From: Paraburkholderia sp. PREW-6R
GTDB lineage: Bacteria; Pseudomonadota; Gammaproteobacteria; Burkholderiales; Burkholderiaceae
Assembly (NCBI RefSeq): GCF_039621805.1
Contig: NZ_CP155073.1
Span: 3,224,001-3,288,000, forward strand
Length of the DNA stretch: 64,000 nt
Direction: 5' to 3'
Shown: positions 38,178 through 46,997 of the stretch, piece after piece
Position numbering within the stretch: position 1 is the stretch's first letter
Layout of the letters: each line of letters starts with the position of its first letter
Position numbers and translations under genes: made by a program
Notes under the pieces: generated by a model
Seen by the model: the letters and a program-made list of their open reading frames with translations, nothing else
Databases searched by the model: none
What the model was told of the DNA's origin: nothing

Positions 38178-38214
38178 ATCCGGTCATTCCAATCTGGAAT
38201 TCACGAGACCGGAT
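38178..38214 (+). promoter_or_regulatory. Nested inverted repeat overlapping the LysR start region
   Basis: ATCCGGTC (38178-38185) is the exact inverse of GACCGGAT (38207-38214), and inside it ATTCCA and TGGAAT form a second symmetric pair. The outer arm ends one base before the LysR ATG, over its ribosome site. It could be the autoregulatory operator or an RNA stem that hides the start. A separate palindrome CATAA-ACG-TTATG lies at 38154-38166. Confidence 0.5.
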
Positions 38215-38215
38215 C

Positions 38216-39178
38216 ATGGAACTACGCGCGTTGCGTTATTTCGTCGAGGTGGTCCGTCAACAGAGCTTTACTGTTGCGGCCGAGCAGATGTTCGTCACGC
38301 AGCCGACCATCAGCAAAATGGTCAAGTCGCTGGAGGACGAAATCGGCTCGCCGCTTCTGTTGCGCGACGGCCGGCAAATGGTGCTCACCGACGCCGGCCG
38401 GATCGTCTATCAGCGAGGCCAGGACGTGCTTGCAGCCCATGCGCAACTCCAGGCCGAACTGAACGACCTCGACAAACTCGGCCGCGGTGAGCTCACTATC
38501 GGCATTCCGCCGATGGGCGGCTCGCTTTTCACGCCGGCCATTGCCGCTTTCCGGCAGCGCTATCCGAAGATCGAGCTGAAGCTGTTCGAACAAGGCTCCC
38601 GGGCCATCGAAACGGCGCTGATCAACGGTGAACTGGAACTGGGCGGCGTGCTGCAACCGGTCGATCCCGAGAACATCGACGTTCTGCCCATGGCGCGCCA
38701 GCTTCTCTGGCTCGTTGCGCGCACGGGCTCCGCCTGGGACGCGCTGCGTGAAGTGCCGCTTGCGCAACTCGCGAACGAGCCGTTCGTGTTCTACGGGGAA
38801 AGTCTGGCGCTCAACGACGTCGTGCTGAACGCGTGCCGCACTGCCGGTTTCGCGCCGACCATCGTCGGTCGCAGCGGACACTGGGATTTCATGGCGGCGC
38901 TCGTGCTGGCGGGCGTCGGCATCGCGCTGCTGCCCGCGCCCTACTGCCGGCGGCTCGACCCTGCGCAGTTCACCTGCCGTCCAGTGGCGGAGCCCGAAAT
39001 TCCGTGGGAGATGGCGATTGGCTGGCGTCGCAATGGTTATCTGTCGCACGCGGCGCGCGCATGGCTCGAAGTCGCGCGCGAGACGCTGCCCGGCCAGGCC
39101 GGTGACGATTTCATGGTAAGCCCGGGAATGGGTCTGAACGGAATGACCGCGCCGGTTCAAACGCACTCTTCCAAATGA
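38216..39178 (+). CDS. LysR-family transcriptional regulator (CidR-like)
   Basis: This 320-residue regulator has an N-terminal winged helix-turn-helix ('MELRALRYFVEVVRQQSFTVAAE', 'VTQPTISKMVKSLEDEIG') and a C-terminal ligand-binding domain. The 'LTIGIPPMGGSLFTPAIAAF' segment is typical of the CidR/YwbI subgroup, which responds to weak acids or acetate and controls holin-like cidAB/lrgAB genes. No intact cidAB is adjacent here. A nested inverted repeat sits at its start. Confidence 0.92.
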   Translation: MELRALRYFVEVVRQQSFTVAAEQMFVTQPTISKMVKSLEDEIGSPLLLRDGRQMVLTDAGRIVYQRGQDVLAAHAQLQAELNDLDKLGRGELTIGIPPMGGSLFTPAIAAFRQRYPKIELKLFEQGSRAIETALINGELELGGVLQPVDPENIDVLPMARQLLWLVARTGSAWDALREVPLAQLANEPFVFYGESLALNDVVLNACRTAGFAPTIVGRSGHWDFMAALVLAGVGIALLPAPYCRRLDPAQFTCRPVAEPEIPWEMAIGWRRNGYLSHAARAWLEVARETLPGQAGDDFMVSPGMGLNGMTAPVQTHSSK

Positions 39179-39358
39179 AAACAGGCCGCGCGGTTGGAAC
39201 CGTGCGTCCTGGTCGTTGCGCTAAAGCTTGAACCGGATCGCCGCGCGCCGTTATCGCGATGGCCCATCCGGGCCACCCTGACGAAACGACTCAGATGCCT
39301 GCTACAGCATCCGGCTTTGCGCGTTCGATCGACTGCGGCCGGATCGCCGCAACCCGAT

Positions 39359-41131
39359 TTACTGCTGGGTCAGAAACTCGATCCGCCGATTGGCAAAACG
39401 GCCGCTTGCGGTATCGTTGCTGGCGATCGGATGCGTGTCGCCATAACCCTGCGCGGTCAGCGAACTCGCCGGCACGCCCGTTTGGACCAGATAGTCACGC
39501 ACGGCCTGAGCACGTCGCTTCGATAGTTGCAGATTCGCCTGCGCGCCGCCGACGTTATCGGAATAGCCCGCCACTTCGAGTCGCGCCGTTTTGCCGTTAC
39601 GAGCGCACGCGCTCAACACTTTGCCTGACTGTTTTAGGTCATCCAGCGCCGACACGGGCAGGTTGTTGCTTCCGCTCGCGAAATTGATGACCTGCAGATT
39701 CAGCACCTTGACCACCTCGGCGGCCACGCACGTGCTATCCGGCGACAGCAGACTCTTGATCGCGCCGCGGAAGTTGTTCGTTGCTTCGGCCACCGCGTGC
39801 TCGACGTCGAACGAGCCGATCTGATAGGACGCACCGAACAGCGACTTCAACTTGTCGAGCCAGCCCAGCTTTCCATTCGCGGCGCTGCCGCTCAATTCGA
39901 CGTGCGTGCCGGTTATCTTCATTTCAGCGCCGGGCAAGCTCATCAGCGGCAGCAGGTCGTTCAGATGCGAGAGCCAGTCAGCCGGTTTCGCGTGCGGATC
40001 GACCGTGATGTTCGCCACGTAGTTGGATTCGCCGAGACGGTTCGTGAGCTGGTCGAGCAACTGGGCCTTTTCCGCTTCGCTGCCGACCGTGGCGGTTATC
40101 GTAGGCATGCCCGCCGCGTTGACGACGAAGCTGAACTGGCTGTCCTTGTCCGCCACGACAGCCGCTTGCGAAGCGCTGCTGGCCGGCAACGGCGCGCTCG
40201 CGCCGCTCGCTGCCGATGCCGATGCCGATGCCGATGCCGTGTCGCTGGCCGCGGGTTCCGGGGCGACGGTCGAAGCGGCCAACGCGGGTTCAGATGCGGC
40301 CTGTACCTGACCGGCGCCCGAAGTCGTGCGAAGGTCCGCCGGATCGTTGCTTTGTCCGCCTTCACAGCCGCGCAGGAACAGAAGCGCCCACGCCGCCAGC
40401 ACCAGCGCCGCGAGTGCAAGCAACCACAGCAGCCACTTGTGCGAACGACGCTCCGGCCGAACCACCGCATCGGCCGGTACGTGATACGCAGGCGGCACAT
40501 CGGCGGCGGGTTTGGCCGACGGTGTCGGATGTTCGATATGGGCGGACACCGCCTTGAGCTGCGCGAGAGTATTGGCGCTGAAGGCAGCCAGACCGCCCAG
40601 CCCGAGCGTGCCCAGCAGGCGATCGTTCAGGTGCGGCGCAATGGCCGGCAACTGGTGTCCGAGCAGCGTGGGCAACTGGCCGACACCGCCGCCTTGCTGG
40701 AGGAAATGCTTCTTGAGCAGGCCCAGCATGGTTGCGCCGACAACGCCGGTGACCGCATAGGCCGCGTGCGCCGGCACGCCGGTTTGCAACGAGACCTCGT
40801 CGCTCAACACGTCGGTGCGGCGTTCGAGCACCTGCTCGAGCAGCCGCCGGCCGGTTGCTTCCAGCTGGCTGAGCCCGTTCGTGCTGCCGAGCAGATGCGT
40901 CAGCTGCTCTCCGACGTGGGTATCGACCTCAGGCGACATGATCGCCGTGAAGAGCGACCGCGCGCCCTCCAGCGTCGCCCCTTTTTGCATCAGGCCGGCC
41001 ACGATCGCCGGGCCCGTGGCGGACAGCACTTTTCCCACCGAGTCGGACGGCAGCCCGAGGCGCTCCGCCAGTTGCCGCATTACGCCGTCTGTCATGACCG
41101 ACTGGGTTAGCTGGACTAAATTGATGCTCAT
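39359..41131 (-). CDS. DUF937-OmpA fusion protein with a central membrane anchor
   Basis: This 590-residue protein has an N-terminal DUF937 domain (about 1-200, 'MSINLVQLTQSVMTDGVMRQLAERLG', helical), one membrane segment at 231-254, an Ala/Ser/Pro-rich linker, a middle alpha/beta domain (about 330-460), and a C-terminal OmpA-like domain. That domain has 'INFASGSNNLP', 'VAGYSDNVGGAQANLQLSKRRA' and 'NRRIEFL'. It likely spans from cytoplasm to peptidoglycan, holding the membrane to the cell wall. AAGGAAG precedes the ATG at 41131. The function of DUF937 is unknown. Confidence 0.85.
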   Translation of the reverse strand: MSINLVQLTQSVMTDGVMRQLAERLGLPSDSVGKVLSATGPAIVAGLMQKGATLEGARSLFTAIMSPEVDTHVGEQLTHLLGSTNGLSQLEATGRRLLEQVLERRTDVLSDEVSLQTGVPAHAAYAVTGVVGATMLGLLKKHFLQQGGGVGQLPTLLGHQLPAIAPHLNDRLLGTLGLGGLAAFSANTLAQLKAVSAHIEHPTPSAKPAADVPPAYHVPADAVVRPERRSHKWLLWLLALAALVLAAWALLFLRGCEGGQSNDPADLRTTSGAGQVQAASEPALAASTVAPEPAASDTASASASASAASGASAPLPASSASQAAVVADKDSQFSFVVNAAGMPTITATVGSEAEKAQLLDQLTNRLGESNYVANITVDPHAKPADWLSHLNDLLPLMSLPGAEMKITGTHVELSGSAANGKLGWLDKLKSLFGASYQIGSFDVEHAVAEATNNFRGAIKSLLSPDSTCVAAEVVKVLNLQVINFASGSNNLPVSALDDLKQSGKVLSACARNGKTARLEVAGYSDNVGGAQANLQLSKRRAQAVRDYLVQTGVPASSLTAQGYGDTHPIASNDTASGRFANRRIEFLTQQ

Positions 41132-41311
41132 CGCTTCGCTTCCTTGAATTCCTGGCACGTCACCTGACGCGCTCCTCCTAGCGGCGCGATTATAGGTTTC
41201 AGGAAATCTCACAAACGCAGCAACACAAATTTTGACGAATAGCCGAAGTTGCCAGATTTTCGCAGGGATTTCGGCGACCAATCGACACGATTCTCCGATG
41301 CAAGCACAACG

Positions 41312-42967
41312 CTACAGGAGGCTCGTCGCGGCGCCTGTCTTCTCTGGCCGCGCGGGTGCGACCCGTTGGCCGTCGCTGCGCGCGTGTCCGATCAGCTCGG
41401 CAGCACGCTCGCCGATCATGACCGTTGGCGAATTGGTGTTGCCGCCGATCAACGTCGGCATCACGGAGGCATCGACGATTCGCAAGCCGGTTACGCCACG
41501 CACGCGTAGTTGTGGATCGACGACGGATCGTGCGTCGCCGCCCATCCGGCAGGTCGCCACCGGGTGATAGATGGTGTCAGCATGGCCGGCGATCGTCTGA
41601 CGCAGTTCCTGTTCCGACTGGCCGGCGTGCGTGTACAACTCCTTGCCGCCGTGCAATGCGAGCGACGGCGCGTCGAGGATGCGCCGTGCGATTCGCGCAC
41701 CTTCCACCAGCAGATCGAGATCGCGCGAATCGCTGAAAAAGCGTGGATCGATCACCGGCGCGACGCGTGCGTCGCGACTGGCGAGCGTCACCGTGCCGCG
41801 ACTGCGCGGGCGCAGCACACACACGTGCAACGAATAGCCGTGGCCCCAGTGCATGCGACGGTTGTGATCGTCGACGAGCGCCGCGCAGAAGTGCAACTGC
41901 AGATCGGGTCGATCGAGCGTGGGCCGGCTTTTCAGGAAACCGCCCGCCTCCGCGACGTTGCTCGACAGCATGCCGCGTCCATGACGCGCGAAGGTGACGA
42001 ACTGAGGCAGCATCCGTGCAATGCCGCGCAGCGAAAAACCGGTCGGCTCGATCGACGACACGCGCTTGTTGATCGTGAAATCGACGTGGTCGATCAGATT
42101 CTGACCGACGTCGGGCGCGTCATGCAGCACGGCAATGCCGTGCGACTGCAGATGCGCCGCTGGGCCGATGCCGGAGCACATCAACAGTTGCGGCGTGTTG
42201 AACGCGCCCGCGGCGAGCACGATCTCGGCGCGCGCTTCGAGCATCTCCGTGCGGCCGCCGCGCACGATTTCGACGCCGCTCGCGTGCTTGCCGTTGAATT
42301 TGACGCGCAACACGGTCGCGTCCGTGATGATGTGCAGATTGGGACGCTGACGGCCGTAGAGGTACGCGCGTGCCACGCTGCAACGTCGTCCGTCGCGTTG
42401 CGTCACCTGATAGAAGCCGACGCCTTCCTGATCCGCGCCGTTGAAATCGCTGTTGGGCTTGTAGCCTGCTTCGACGGCGGCCTGCACGAAACGCTTCGAG
42501 AACGGATTCTGGAAGCGCAGATCGGACACCGTGAGCGGGCCGGCGTCGCCATGCCAGGCATCCGCGCCGCGCTCGTTGCCTTCCGCGCGCCGAAAGTACG
42601 GCAGCACGTCCGACCATGCCCACCCTTCGCAGCCCATTCGCGCCCACTCGTCGTAATCCAGCGGATGACCGCGCGTGTAGATCATCGCGTTGATCGCGCT
42701 CGATCCGCCGACTCCCCGCCCGCGCGGCTGATAACCCCGGCGGCCGCCGAGGCCCCGTTGCGGCGTGGTCAGATAACCGTAATTGGTCTTGAGCTTGTTG
42801 GGGACGACGACCGCGACACCCGTCGGCATATTGACTAACAGGTTGCGGTCAGTATGCGGTCCAGCTTCGATCAACGCGATGGTTGCGTCAGGGCAGCGAT
42901 CGGCAAGACGGCCTGCGAGCGTGCAACCGCCCGAGCCCGCACCGACGATAATGTAGTCGTATTGCAT
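41312..42967 (-). CDS. GMC-family FAD-dependent oxidoreductase (choline/alcohol dehydrogenase type)
   Basis: This 551-residue flavoenzyme has the FAD motif 'YIIVGAGSGGCTLAGRLA', the GMC signature 'GRGVGGSSAINAMIYTRG', 'GAFNTPQLLMCSGIGP' and the C-terminal active site 'IYHPVATCRMG...NTNSPTVMIGERAAELI'. It oxidises an alcohol, possibly choline or a medium-chain alcohol, but the substrate cannot be read from sequence. The start at 42967 has GGAGAGG upstream. Confidence 0.93.
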   Translation of the reverse strand: MQYDYIIVGAGSGGCTLAGRLADRCPDATIALIEAGPHTDRNLLVNMPTGVAVVVPNKLKTNYGYLTTPQRGLGGRRGYQPRGRGVGGSSAINAMIYTRGHPLDYDEWARMGCEGWAWSDVLPYFRRAEGNERGADAWHGDAGPLTVSDLRFQNPFSKRFVQAAVEAGYKPNSDFNGADQEGVGFYQVTQRDGRRCSVARAYLYGRQRPNLHIITDATVLRVKFNGKHASGVEIVRGGRTEMLEARAEIVLAAGAFNTPQLLMCSGIGPAAHLQSHGIAVLHDAPDVGQNLIDHVDFTINKRVSSIEPTGFSLRGIARMLPQFVTFARHGRGMLSSNVAEAGGFLKSRPTLDRPDLQLHFCAALVDDHNRRMHWGHGYSLHVCVLRPRSRGTVTLASRDARVAPVIDPRFFSDSRDLDLLVEGARIARRILDAPSLALHGGKELYTHAGQSEQELRQTIAGHADTIYHPVATCRMGGDARSVVDPQLRVRGVTGLRIVDASVMPTLIGGNTNSPTVMIGERAAELIGHARSDGQRVAPARPEKTGAATSLL

Positions 42968-43383
42968 GCGCCTCTCCTGATGGGCCGCGTTGCTCGCGAA
43001 CCCTGTCTCGTGTGGGCCGGCGTGAGCGCTGGACGCTACTCCGGTCCCATGCAAATGAATTGCGGCACACTTGTCGACGTGTGTTTCATCGGCATTGTAG
43101 GGAGCGTTCAGAAGCGCCGGCGCGATCGCGGCAGAGCGATTCCTCTAAACGGAAGCGGCTGCGCGACCCTATGATGAAAGACGCGCGGACGGCCGGGAGC
43201 AACCCGCGCGCGCGCATTCAAGCAGCGCGCGCCTCGTGCTTTCCTTCGGCCGCACGGCATCGCACTGCGCGATCAAACGCGCGCTTCGATTCGCGCCGGG
43301 ACGCGTTGATATACGTCAGCGCGCGTGGGCAGGCATTCGGGCCGACGGCCGGCGCAATGAACACAGCACGCAGGAGACAGCAG
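42968..43383. other. 416-base GC-rich intergenic region
   Basis: The divergent promoters of the GMC oxidoreductase and acyl-CoA dehydrogenase genes must lie here. I see no convincing gene, hairpin terminator or repeat. Open frames in this stretch look like GC-driven noise. An upstream in-frame extension of the acyl-CoA dehydrogenase lacks family similarity. Confidence 0.5.
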
Positions 43384-45066
43384 ATGGAACGGCACCGCAT
43401 CGGCGAGACTCACGAGGTGACCAATCAGGCACCGCCTCTCGTGGATTACAACCTGTATTCCACCGACACGGCGCTGTCCGCCGCCGTCGAACGCGAAGGC
43501 GCGGCCTGGCATCGCGATGCGCTGCTGCGTCACGGCGCGGCGCTCACCACACCCGAGACGCTCGCACTTGCCGAGCTGGCGAACCGTCATACGCCCGAAC
43601 TCTTTACGCACAGCCCGCGCGGCGAGCGCATCGACGCGCTCGAATTTCATCCCGCCTGGCATTCGCTTCTGGCCTTGCTGCGTGGCGAAGGATTGCATGC
43701 GCTTCCGTTCTCCAATCCACGGCGCGGCGCGATGGTTGCGCGCTGTGCGGGCTATTTCCAGCATGCGCAACTCGAATCGGGCTCACTGTGCCCGCTCACG
43801 ATGACCTTCGCGAGCATTCCCGTGTTGCAGCGTGAGCCCGCGCTGTTCGATACATTGCGCGACAAGCTTTATGCGCGCGAGCACGATCCGCGCGACCTGC
43901 CGCTTGCGCAGAAAAGTTCGGCGATGATCGGCATGGGCATGACCGAAAAGCAGGGTGGCTCCGACGTACGCAGCAATCAGACCCGCGCTTATGCCACGCA
44001 TGGCAGCGGACGCGGCGCGCAATACCGGCTCGTCGGCCACAAATGGTTCTTCTCCGCGCCGCAATGCGACGCTCATCTTGTGCTCGCCCGCACCGACGAT
44101 CACGAAGGCCTCTCCTGCTTTTACGTGCCGCGCTTTGCGCCGGACGGCAGCAAGAATGCCGTCCAGATCCAGCGTCTGAAAGACAAGCTCGGCAACCGCT
44201 CGAATGCGAGCGGCGAGGTCGAGTTTCTCGACGCGTTCGGCATCATGGTCGGCGACGAAGGGCGCGGCGTACCGACCATTATCGAAATGGCGAATTACAC
44301 ACGGCTCGATTGTGTGATCGGCAGCGCGGCCTTGATGCGCGCGGCGCTGGTGCAAGCCATTCATCACGCACGGCATCGCATCGCATTTGGCCGGCATCTG
44401 GCCGAGCAACCGTTGATGCGTAACGTGCTGGCCGATCTGGCGCTGGAGTCCGAAGCAGCCACGGTGCTGTTCATGCGTCTCGCGCGCGCTTTCGAGGAGT
44501 CCGCTGACGGCGCGTCCGCGCCCGCCGAGCGCGCCTGGCGGCGCATCGTCACGCCAGCCGCCAAGTATTGGGTCTGCAAGCGCGCGCTCGAATTTACCGG
44601 TGAGGCGATGGAGGTGTGGGGCGGCAACGGCTACGTCGAAACAGGCCCAATGGCGCGGTTCTATCGTGAGGCGCCGGTCAACTCGATCTGGGAAGGCTCG
44701 GGCAACGTCATGTGTCTGGACGTGTTGCGCGCGATGGAGCGGGAACCGGAAGCGGCGCAGGCGCTCTTCGCGACGTGGCAAGCGGACGCGCAAGCGCATC
44801 CGGCGCTCGTTGCCGCGCTTGGCAGACTCGTCGCCACGCTCACAGGACCCGCCGCGCATCGCGAAGCTGCAGCGCGTCGCATCGCGCAGCAGATTGTGCT
44901 GATCGCGCAGGCCACACTGCTCGCCAAACACGCGCCCGGCTTCGTCGCCGATGCGTTCATCGAGACGCGTCTGGGCGATGGCAGCGGCGAAAGCGGACGT
45001 GTGTACGGCACACTGCCGCCCGCGTTCGATCATGCGGCTATCGTCGAACGCGCTTTTCCGGGGTGA
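43384..45066 (+). CDS. AidB-like acyl-CoA dehydrogenase
   Basis: This 560-residue flavoprotein has the AidB/isovaleryl-CoA dehydrogenase subgroup pattern: 'PPLVDYNLYSTDTAL' at the N-terminus, 'MGMTEKQGGSDVRSNQTRA', 'GHKWFFSAPQCDAHLVLAR' and 'EAMEVWGGNGYVETGPMARFYREAPVNSIWEGSGNV'. AidB binds DNA and protects against alkylation in E. coli, but DNA binding is not evident here. The ATG at 43384 follows AGGAGACAG, which decides the start. Confidence 0.92.
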   Translation: MERHRIGETHEVTNQAPPLVDYNLYSTDTALSAAVEREGAAWHRDALLRHGAALTTPETLALAELANRHTPELFTHSPRGERIDALEFHPAWHSLLALLRGEGLHALPFSNPRRGAMVARCAGYFQHAQLESGSLCPLTMTFASIPVLQREPALFDTLRDKLYAREHDPRDLPLAQKSSAMIGMGMTEKQGGSDVRSNQTRAYATHGSGRGAQYRLVGHKWFFSAPQCDAHLVLARTDDHEGLSCFYVPRFAPDGSKNAVQIQRLKDKLGNRSNASGEVEFLDAFGIMVGDEGRGVPTIIEMANYTRLDCVIGSAALMRAALVQAIHHARHRIAFGRHLAEQPLMRNVLADLALESEAATVLFMRLARAFEESADGASAPAERAWRRIVTPAAKYWVCKRALEFTGEAMEVWGGNGYVETGPMARFYREAPVNSIWEGSGNVMCLDVLRAMEREPEAAQALFATWQADAQAHPALVAALGRLVATLTGPAAHREAAARRIAQQIVLIAQATLLAKHAPGFVADAFIETRLGDGSGESGRVYGTLPPAFDHAAIVERAFPG

Positions 45067-45191
45067 GCGCTGACTGATGGCGGCTCATGCAACCGCCTCG
45101 CGCGCATCTCTGAGAGTCCAAGGGCAAACGGATGACCAACACTACGAGTGCGCAGCACAGCGCACCGAACATCCATCAGGGAGAAGACACG

Positions 45192-46610
45192 ATGAAGAAC
45201 GACTTGCCGGAGGTGGTCGCGCTCGAAGCGCTGCTGCGCGATCAGCGCCACGCGTATCTGCGTGCGCCGTTTCCGTCGTGGGAAACACGCGCGGCGCATC
45301 TGCGCGCGCTGCGCAAGGTCATGCTCGACAATCGCGACGCACTCGCCAACGCCATTCATCTCGACTTCGGCAATCGCGCAAAACAGGAAGTGTGGCTCGC
45401 CGAATTCTGGCTGCTGAAAGAAGAGATCGACGCCGCGCTCCGCCACGGCAAACGCTGGATGAAAGCGCAGCGCCGCAGCACCAATAAGTGGCTGATGCCG
45501 GCGCGCGCCAAGGTCGTGCCGCAGCCGCTCGGCGTCGTCGGCATTATCGTGCCGTGGAATTATCCGGTGCTGCTTGCCGTGGGGCCGCTCGTGAGCGCAT
45601 TGACTGCCGGCAATCGCGCGATCATCAAGATGTCCGAACTGACGCCGCTCACGTCGGCGCTATTCGAGCAGTTGATCGCGCAGACCTTCGCGCGCGATCA
45701 CGTCGCGGTGGTGAACGGCGATGCGGCCCTTGCTGCGGCATTCAGCGCGCAGCCGTTCGATCATCTGCTGTTCACCGGTTCCACGAGAGTCGGCCATGAA
45801 GTGATGCGCGCCGCCGCCGAACACCTGACGCCGGTCACGCTGGAACTGGGCGGCAAGTCACCGGCGCTGATCGGCCAGCACGCGCGCTTTGACAACGCGG
45901 TGGACAACCTCGTCGCCGGCAAGACGCTCAATGCGGGCCAAACCTGCATCGCGCCCGATTACGTGCTGGTGCCGCGCGGCAAGGAGCAGGCGTTCATCCA
46001 ACGGGCGCGCGCGCGGATGGCGAAGATGTATCCCGACTTCGCGAACAATACGGATTACACGTCGATCATTTCGGAGCGGCACTTTTCGCGTCTGCAACGT
46101 CTCGCAGACGAAGCGCAGGCGAGCGGCGCCCACCTGCACGTGCTCGCGGACAGCACGCCTGACAGCGCGAGCCGCCGTTTTCCGCTCGTCGTCGTGACGA
46201 ATGCGAAGGACGAATGCGCGCTGATGCAGGAGGAGATTTTCGGACCGCTTCTGCCGATCGTCCCTTACGACACACTCGACGAAGCGATCGCGTACATCAA
46301 CGCGCGTCCGCGTCCGCTTGCGCTTTACTTATACGCGGACGACGCCGCGACGATCGACCGCGTGACGCACGAAACGATGGCGGGCGGCATGGCAATCAAC
46401 GAAACACTGATGCACCTGGCTTGCGAAAGCCTGCCGTTTGGCGGCGTCGGCGCGAGCGGCATGGGCGCTTATCACGGCTACGAAGGCTTCGTCACTTTTT
46501 CGAAGATGAAGCCGGTCCTCACGCAGGCGCGGCTGAATGCGCGCGGCTGGATCTCGCCGCCGTATGGCAAACGCGTGAATGCGCTGTTGAAACTGATGAT
46601 GAAGTTCTGA
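45192..46610 (+). CDS. Coniferyl-aldehyde-dehydrogenase-like aldehyde dehydrogenase
   Basis: This 472-residue ALDH has the catalytic Cys in 'NAGQTCIAPDYVLV', the Glu in 'VTLELGGKSPAL' and 'FTGSTRVGHEVMRAAAEH'. The short N-terminus and 'GIIVPWNYPVLLAVGPL' match the coniferyl aldehyde dehydrogenase class, which oxidises hydrophobic aldehydes with NAD. I prefer ATG 45192 because of the GGGAG before it. ATG 45132 would add 20 residues. It may be coupled to the upstream acyl-CoA dehydrogenase (125-base gap). Confidence 0.9.
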   Translation: MKNDLPEVVALEALLRDQRHAYLRAPFPSWETRAAHLRALRKVMLDNRDALANAIHLDFGNRAKQEVWLAEFWLLKEEIDAALRHGKRWMKAQRRSTNKWLMPARAKVVPQPLGVVGIIVPWNYPVLLAVGPLVSALTAGNRAIIKMSELTPLTSALFEQLIAQTFARDHVAVVNGDAALAAAFSAQPFDHLLFTGSTRVGHEVMRAAAEHLTPVTLELGGKSPALIGQHARFDNAVDNLVAGKTLNAGQTCIAPDYVLVPRGKEQAFIQRARARMAKMYPDFANNTDYTSIISERHFSRLQRLADEAQASGAHLHVLADSTPDSASRRFPLVVVTNAKDECALMQEEIFGPLLPIVPYDTLDEAIAYINARPRPLALYLYADDAATIDRVTHETMAGGMAINETLMHLACESLPFGGVGASGMGAYHGYEGFVTFSKMKPVLTQARLNARGWISPPYGKRVNALLKLMMKF

Positions 46611-46637
46611 GCGTTGCCCGGTGCGGCGAAGTCGGAT

Positions 46638-46997
46638 TCAGCGCACCGCCGCGCCGCCGATTTCCGTCGCGACGACGTCGGTGACGTCGGAGTCGCCACC
46701 GCTCGCGCCGTGATGCGGCGGCTCGGCCTCGACCCCGCTTTCCAGCCGATGCAGCCACGCAAGCAGTTCCGCCACTGCCTGATAAAGCTGCGGCGGGATG
46801 CGCGCATCGAGGTCGACCTGCATCAGCAGCGACACCATTTCCGGCGCCTCGTGCACATACAGACCGGCTTCGCGCGCACGCTGCACGATCATGTCGGCCA
46901 GCAGGCCGTAGCCTTTCGCGACAACGCGCGGGGCGGCGTCTCGGTCGGTGGCGTCGTAGGCGAGCGCGGCTGCGCTGCGTCGATTCGTACGGCTCAT
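46638..46997 (-). CDS. FlhB C-terminal-domain-like protein (EscU/YscU/HrcU family)
   Basis: This 119-residue protein resembles the cytoplasmic C-terminal domain of FlhB: 'AALAYDATDRDAAPRVVAKGYGLLADMI', 'REAGLYVHEAPEMVSLLMQVDLDARIPPQLYQAVAELLAWLH'. It has no membrane region and no NPTH cleavage site, so it is the stand-alone FlhB-like (FhlB-type) protein, thought to assist or replace FlhB's export-switch domain. Its ATG overlaps the stop of the FliK-like gene. Confidence 0.88.
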   Translation of the reverse strand: MSRTNRRSAAALAYDATDRDAAPRVVAKGYGLLADMIVQRAREAGLYVHEAPEMVSLLMQVDLDARIPPQLYQAVAELLAWLHRLESGVEAEPPHHGASGGDSDVTDVVATEIGGAAVR

